Shown here piece by piece: positions 61,145 through 64,000 of a stretch of 64,000 nt of DNA. The stretch is from JACCTU01 sp963848525 (GTDB taxonomy: Bacteria; Actinomycetota; Thermoleophilia; Gaiellales; Gaiellaceae): contig CAWKDZ010000005.1 of NCBI GenBank assembly GCA_963848525.1, forward strand, positions 434,001 through 498,000, written 5' to 3'. Position 1 is the stretch's first letter, and each line of letters starts with the position of its first letter. Under the pieces are notes generated by a model. It was given only the letters and a program-made list of their open reading frames with translations, did no database searches and had not been told where the DNA came from. The translations under genes were made by a program, and so were the position numbers.

Positions 61145-62098
61145 TTACAGAGAGGGCTCGAGCTCTTCCTTCCAGAAACGGAAGAATCCGTCCTGATCCC
61201 GCCCGATCTGGTGAAAGTAGACGTGCGTGTAGCCAACGCGCTCCAGCTCGCGAATCTGCTCGACGTAGCGGGCCGGATCCGGCCCCACCGGCAGCTTCTC
61301 CTTCAGGTCGTCGGGCGTGACGTTCTCCGCCGCCTGCTCGAAGTGCCGCGGCAGCGGAAGCTCGTACGAGAGGTCGCCGCCGACGCCCGCGTTCGGCCAG
61401 ATCTCATGCACGATCTTCGCGCCCTCGTCCTCGCTCTCAGCCCAGCACAGTGTGAGCTGTCCGTATTTCGGCTTCCCCTTGCCGCCGGAGCGCTCGAACG
61501 TCTCGATCGGCTCGGGGTCCGGCGCGGTGTTCACGAACGCGTCGCCGAGACGCCCGGCGAGCTCGGCCGCGTTCTCCTTCGCCGCGGCGACCGCGATCTC
61601 GACCGGCTGGTCGGGCAGGGTGTACAGCCGAGCGTTCTCGACCGTGTAGTGCTTGCCGCGGTGCGTCTGGTAGCCGCCCTGCCACAGCAGGCGCATGACC
61701 TCGATCGCCTCCTCGAGCAGCTCGAGCCGCTCGTCGGGCGCGGGCCAGTGGTCGCCGAGGATGTGCTCGTTCAGGTTCTCGCCCGTGCCGACGCCGAGGA
61801 AGAAGCGGCCGGGCATCATCGCCGCGCTCGTCGCAGCGGCCTGCGCGATGATCGCCGGGTGGATCCGGATCGTCGGGCAGGTCACGCCCGTCCCGAGCCG
61901 GATCCGCTCGGTCGCCTGCGCGATTCCGCCGATCACGCTCCAGACGAACGGCGACTGGCCCTGGTTGTCGGTCCACGGGTGGTAGTGGTCGGAGACGAAC
62001 GCGAACGTGAAGCCGTGCTCCTCCGCCTTGCGGGCGTTCTCGACGAGCTGCCGCGGTCCGTGCTCCTCCGACGACAGCGCGTAGCCGAACTCGGTCAT
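61145..62098 (-). CDS. LLM class F420-dependent oxidoreductase (TIGR03557/Fgd-like)
   Basis: This 317-residue luciferase-like enzyme is related to F420-dependent glucose-6-phosphate dehydrogenase. It has MTEFGYALSSEEHGPRQLVE, FAFVSDHYHPWTDNQGQSPF, IRLGTGVTCPTIRIHPAIIA and the cofactor loop LGVGTGENLNEHILGDHWPA. C-terminal HVYFHQIGRDQDGFFRFW is typical of the TIGR03557 group. The substrate is unknown. Its presence supports an F420-producing host. Confidence 0.9.
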   Translation of the reverse strand: MTEFGYALSSEEHGPRQLVENARKAEEHGFTFAFVSDHYHPWTDNQGQSPFVWSVIGGIAQATERIRLGTGVTCPTIRIHPAIIAQAAATSAAMMPGRFFLGVGTGENLNEHILGDHWPAPDERLELLEEAIEVMRLLWQGGYQTHRGKHYTVENARLYTLPDQPVEIAVAAAKENAAELAGRLGDAFVNTAPDPEPIETFERSGGKGKPKYGQLTLCWAESEDEGAKIVHEIWPNAGVGGDLSYELPLPRHFEQAAENVTPDDLKEKLPVGPDPARYVEQIRELERVGYTHVYFHQIGRDQDGFFRFWKEELEPSL

Positions 62099-62107
62099 GA
62101 CGCAGGG

Positions 62108-62437
62108 CTACCGCGTCAGCTCGCGCGCGAAACTGCCTCCGCCGACCACGCGCTCCGCCGCGCCGCCGGCACGCTCGCGCAGCTCCCGGTCGGAGGTGAC
62201 GAGCCAGTACGGCGCGAGCGCGGGCGACTCGCGCGCGATCCAGTCGTCCGCGCTCTCGCGACCGGTACCGACGACGTCGTCGGCCTCGACCGGGGCCTTG
62301 CCGTCGAACACGAGCAGCGCGCGCACGCCGTGGCGGCCGGCCCAGGCCCGCGCGAGCTCGACCAGGCGCTCCTCCGGGATGTTCGGCCACTGCGAGCGCA
62401 GGACGTTGCGGGCGTCGACGACGACGGTCGTCTCGAT
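62108..62437 (-). CDS. NYN/YacP-like PIN-fold ribonuclease domain protein, unusual start
   Basis: This is a protein of about 109 residues. It has TVVVDARNVLRSQWPNIPEE (first acidic strand), ARAWAGRHGVRALLVFDGKA, SADDWIARES (second acidic site) and YWLVTSDRELRERAG (third acidic site), a PIN/NYN nuclease pattern. Homology begins at the segment whose first codon is ATC 62437. No ATG, GTG or TTG exists in frame upstream before a stop, and the first in-frame GTG (62326) would delete the first catalytic Asp. Either ATC is used, or a base error hides the start. It diverges from the HtrA gene. Confidence 0.7.
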   Translation of the reverse strand: METTVVVDARNVLRSQWPNIPEERLVELARAWAGRHGVRALLVFDGKAPVEADDVVGTGRESADDWIARESPALAPYWLVTSDRELRERAGGAAERVVGGGSFARELTR

Positions 62438-62484
62438 TGGCCGACGTTAACGGAGCCGCAAACGCCGTTGAACGACCCCGGCGC

Positions 62485-62490
62485 TATAAC
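62485..62490 (+). promoter_or_regulatory. -10 element TATAAC before the HtrA-type gene
   Basis: TATAAC lies six bases before the GTG start at 62497 in otherwise GC-rich sequence. This distance would place the transcription start at or very near the start codon, implying a leaderless mRNA. No -35 element at 16-18 bp spacing was identified. Confidence 0.5.
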
Positions 62491-62496
62491 CGCTGG

Positions 62497-63666
62497 GTGA
62501 GCGAGCGACGTCGGTTCCTGCTGCGCACGGCGGCACTCTTGGCCGCAGGCGTCATCGGCGGTGCGATCGCCCTCGTCGCCGCGTCGGCGCTCGGCGACTT
62601 CGGCACGACGACGATCCGCGAGGTGGCGCCCGAGGGCACGAGTGCCTCGGTCGACTTCGCGCCGACCGAGGGGCTGACCCCCGGCGAGATCTACGCGGGG
62701 TACTCGCGCGGCGTCGTCCAGATCGAGGCGTCCGGTCCGCTCGCCTCGGACCCGTTCGATCCCTTCCCGCGCCGCGAGCGGACGCTCGGGTCGGGCTTCG
62801 TGATCGACAAGTCCGGCCACATCGTCACGAACTACCACGTCGTCAAGGGGGCGGACGTCGTCAACGTCGGCTTCTCCAACGACGAGGCCGTCCGGGCCAA
62901 CGTCGTCGGCGTGGACGCGACCACGGATCTCGCCGTGCTGAAGGTGAACACGCCGCCGCGGGGTCTGACTCCTCTCCGGTTCGGACGCTCGACCTCGGTG
63001 CGCGTCGGGGACGCGGTCGTCGCGATCGGCAACCCGTTCGGGCTCGAGCGCTCGATGACGTCGGGGATCGTGAGCGCGATCGGCCGCGTGCTCCAGGCGC
63101 CGAACAACCTCGCGATCGACAACGCAATCCAGACCGACGCCCCGATCAACCCCGGCAGCTCGGGCGGGCCGCTCTTGAACGCGCGGGGCGAAGTGATCGG
63201 CGTGAACACGCAGATCACGACGGACAGCGGCGCCCAGAGGAACGTCGGCGTCGGCTTCGCCGTCCCGGTCGACACGGTGAGGAGCGTCGCGGCGCAGATC
63301 CTGCGCATCGGCCGCGCGGAGCACGCGTTCCTGGGTGTCGAGGCGACGCGGCTTACGGAGGACATCGCGCGCCTCTTCCGCCTGACGCCGAAGCAGGGGC
63401 TCCTGATCGACTCGATCGTGCCGGACAGCGCGGCGGACAAGGCCGGGCTGCGAGCGGGCACGCGCGGCGTCATCGTCGGCGGCGAGAGCTGGCCGCTCGG
63501 CGGCGACATCATCGTCACCGTCGACGGCGAGCAGGTGAGGTCGCCCGAGCGGCTCAGCTCGCTGGTCGCCCGCAAGCGGCCGGGCGGGCGGATGGTGATC
63601 GAGGTCTACCGTGGCGACCGCAAGGTGAAGCTGAACGTCAAGCTCGGCCGGGCCCCCGGCCAATAG
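62497..63666 (+). CDS. HtrA/DegP-type trypsin-like serine protease with PDZ domain
   Basis: This 389-residue exported or membrane-anchored protease has one N-terminal helix (RTAALLAAGVIGGAIALVAA). The catalytic triad is visible: GHIVTNYHVVKGAD (His), TTDLAVLKV (Asp) and NPGSSGGPLLNARG (Ser about residue 222). A C-terminal PDZ domain follows (GLLIDSIVPDSAADKAGLRA, RPGGRMVIEVYRGD). The start is GTG 62497. It would act in envelope protein quality control. Confidence 0.95.
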   Translation: MSERRRFLLRTAALLAAGVIGGAIALVAASALGDFGTTTIREVAPEGTSASVDFAPTEGLTPGEIYAGYSRGVVQIEASGPLASDPFDPFPRRERTLGSGFVIDKSGHIVTNYHVVKGADVVNVGFSNDEAVRANVVGVDATTDLAVLKVNTPPRGLTPLRFGRSTSVRVGDAVVAIGNPFGLERSMTSGIVSAIGRVLQAPNNLAIDNAIQTDAPINPGSSGGPLLNARGEVIGVNTQITTDSGAQRNVGVGFAVPVDTVRSVAAQILRIGRAEHAFLGVEATRLTEDIARLFRLTPKQGLLIDSIVPDSAADKAGLRAGTRGVIVGGESWPLGGDIIVTVDGEQVRSPERLSSLVARKRPGGRMVIEVYRGDRKVKLNVKLGRAPGQ

Positions 63667-63676
63667 CCTCCCCCGC

Positions 63677-64000
63677 ATGGAGCACGCGTTCGGGCGAAGC
63701 GACCCGTTCTCGCTCGGCGTCGAGGAGGAGCTGCTGCTCGTCGACGAGGAGACGCTCGCGCCGGTGTCGGCGTCGAAGCGCATCGTCGACGCCGTCGGCG
63801 ACGAGCGCGTCAAGCTCGAGCTCTTCACGTCGTTCGTCGAGACGACGACGACCATCTGCTCGACTGCGCGAGAAGCACTCGCGCAGCTCGTCGACCTGCG
63901 CTCGCGTGTCGCCGCCGCCGCCGAGCCCGCGGGCCTGGAGGTCGCGGCGACGGGCTCACACCAGTTCGCCCACCCTGAGGAGATTCCGATCGTCGACAAC
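63677..64000 (+). CDS. GCS2-family carboxylate-amine ligase (YbdK-like), partial
   Basis: The first 108 residues are present before the window ends. The N-terminus HAFGRSDPFSLGVEEELLLV and the segment VKLELFTSFVETTTTICSTA match glutamate-cysteine ligase family 2 (YbdK/EgtA-like). ATPSHQFAH-like TGSHQFAHP follows. The family couples glutamate to an amine with ATP. The start is ATG 63677, 10 bp after the protease stop, so the pair may be co-transcribed. Confidence 0.88.
   Translation, partial: MEHAFGRSDPFSLGVEEELLLVDEETLAPVSASKRIVDAVGDERVKLELFTSFVETTTTICSTAREALAQLVDLRSRVAAAAEPAGLEVAATGSHQFAHPEEIPIVDN

Overview
The window is 64 kb of very GC-rich DNA with dense, mostly non-overlapping genes, frequent GTG/TTG starts and many 1-4 base start/stop overlaps. 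Three features point to an actinobacterium, probably class Thermoleophilia (Gaiellales/Solirubrobacterales type): F420-type luciferase-like oxidoreductases, BTAD/SARP and LuxR-ATPase regulators, and a secreted collagen-like protein of the kind abundant in that class. This placement is inference from gene content. About a dozen genes carry single-base breaks in otherwise well-preserved reading frames. These look partly like uncorrected assembly indels, so they are flagged gene by gene.

Region 1 (1-16.9 kb) looks like a reductive pyrimidine-catabolism locus. It holds a class III aminotransferase (cut by the window edge), a CoA-acylating (methyl)malonate-semialdehyde dehydrogenase between two paralogous LuxR-type ATPase regulators, a dihydropyrimidinase, and an NMT1/SsuA-type ABC importer (lipoprotein, two permeases, ATPase). 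It also holds an M20 N-carbamoyl-beta-alanine amidohydrolase, an LLM flavin/F420 oxidoreductase and two DMT-type transporters. Together they would import a pyrimidine, open the dihydropyrimidine ring, remove the carbamoyl group, transaminate beta-alanine and form acetyl- or propionyl-CoA. No classical dihydropyrimidine dehydrogenase is visible.

Region 2 (16.9-28.6 kb) holds msrB, a DrrA-like ABC exporter, a three-module RTX-type calcium-binding protein, a VOC protein, a badly broken secreted sugar-dehydrogenase-like gene, a cyclic-nucleotide-domain patatin phospholipase and a GNAT acetyltransferase.

Region 3 (28.6-41.2 kb) appears to be a stack of genomic islands at a tRNA-Arg(CCU) gene (41094-41165, minus strand). 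Copies of the 3' half of this tRNA lie at 28581, 33377, 38670 and 40579. Between them are a FIST protein with a soluble histidine kinase, a DUF5995 protein, a BTAD-transmembrane-propeller-solute-binding fusion regulator, a DUF1059 protein with a vanadium haloperoxidase, a 31-residue lysine-rich peptide and glgC. No intact integrase remains.

Region 4 (41.2-64 kb) is core-like. It has an ANTAR regulator and an RpoD-type sigma factor, an LPG-synthase-type membrane protein, an ABC-2 exporter with a SixA phosphatase, thymidine kinase, a second RTX protein, PhzF and a PfkB kinase. A DtxR-type repressor diverges from a multicopper oxidase-ZIP operon across a 20-bp palindromic operator. A TPP riboswitch precedes a CytX-type transporter. 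Next come a second ZIP protein, aconitase, a collagen-like protein, a second LLM oxidoreductase, a NYN-domain protein, an HtrA-type protease and the start of a GCS2 carboxylate-amine ligase.
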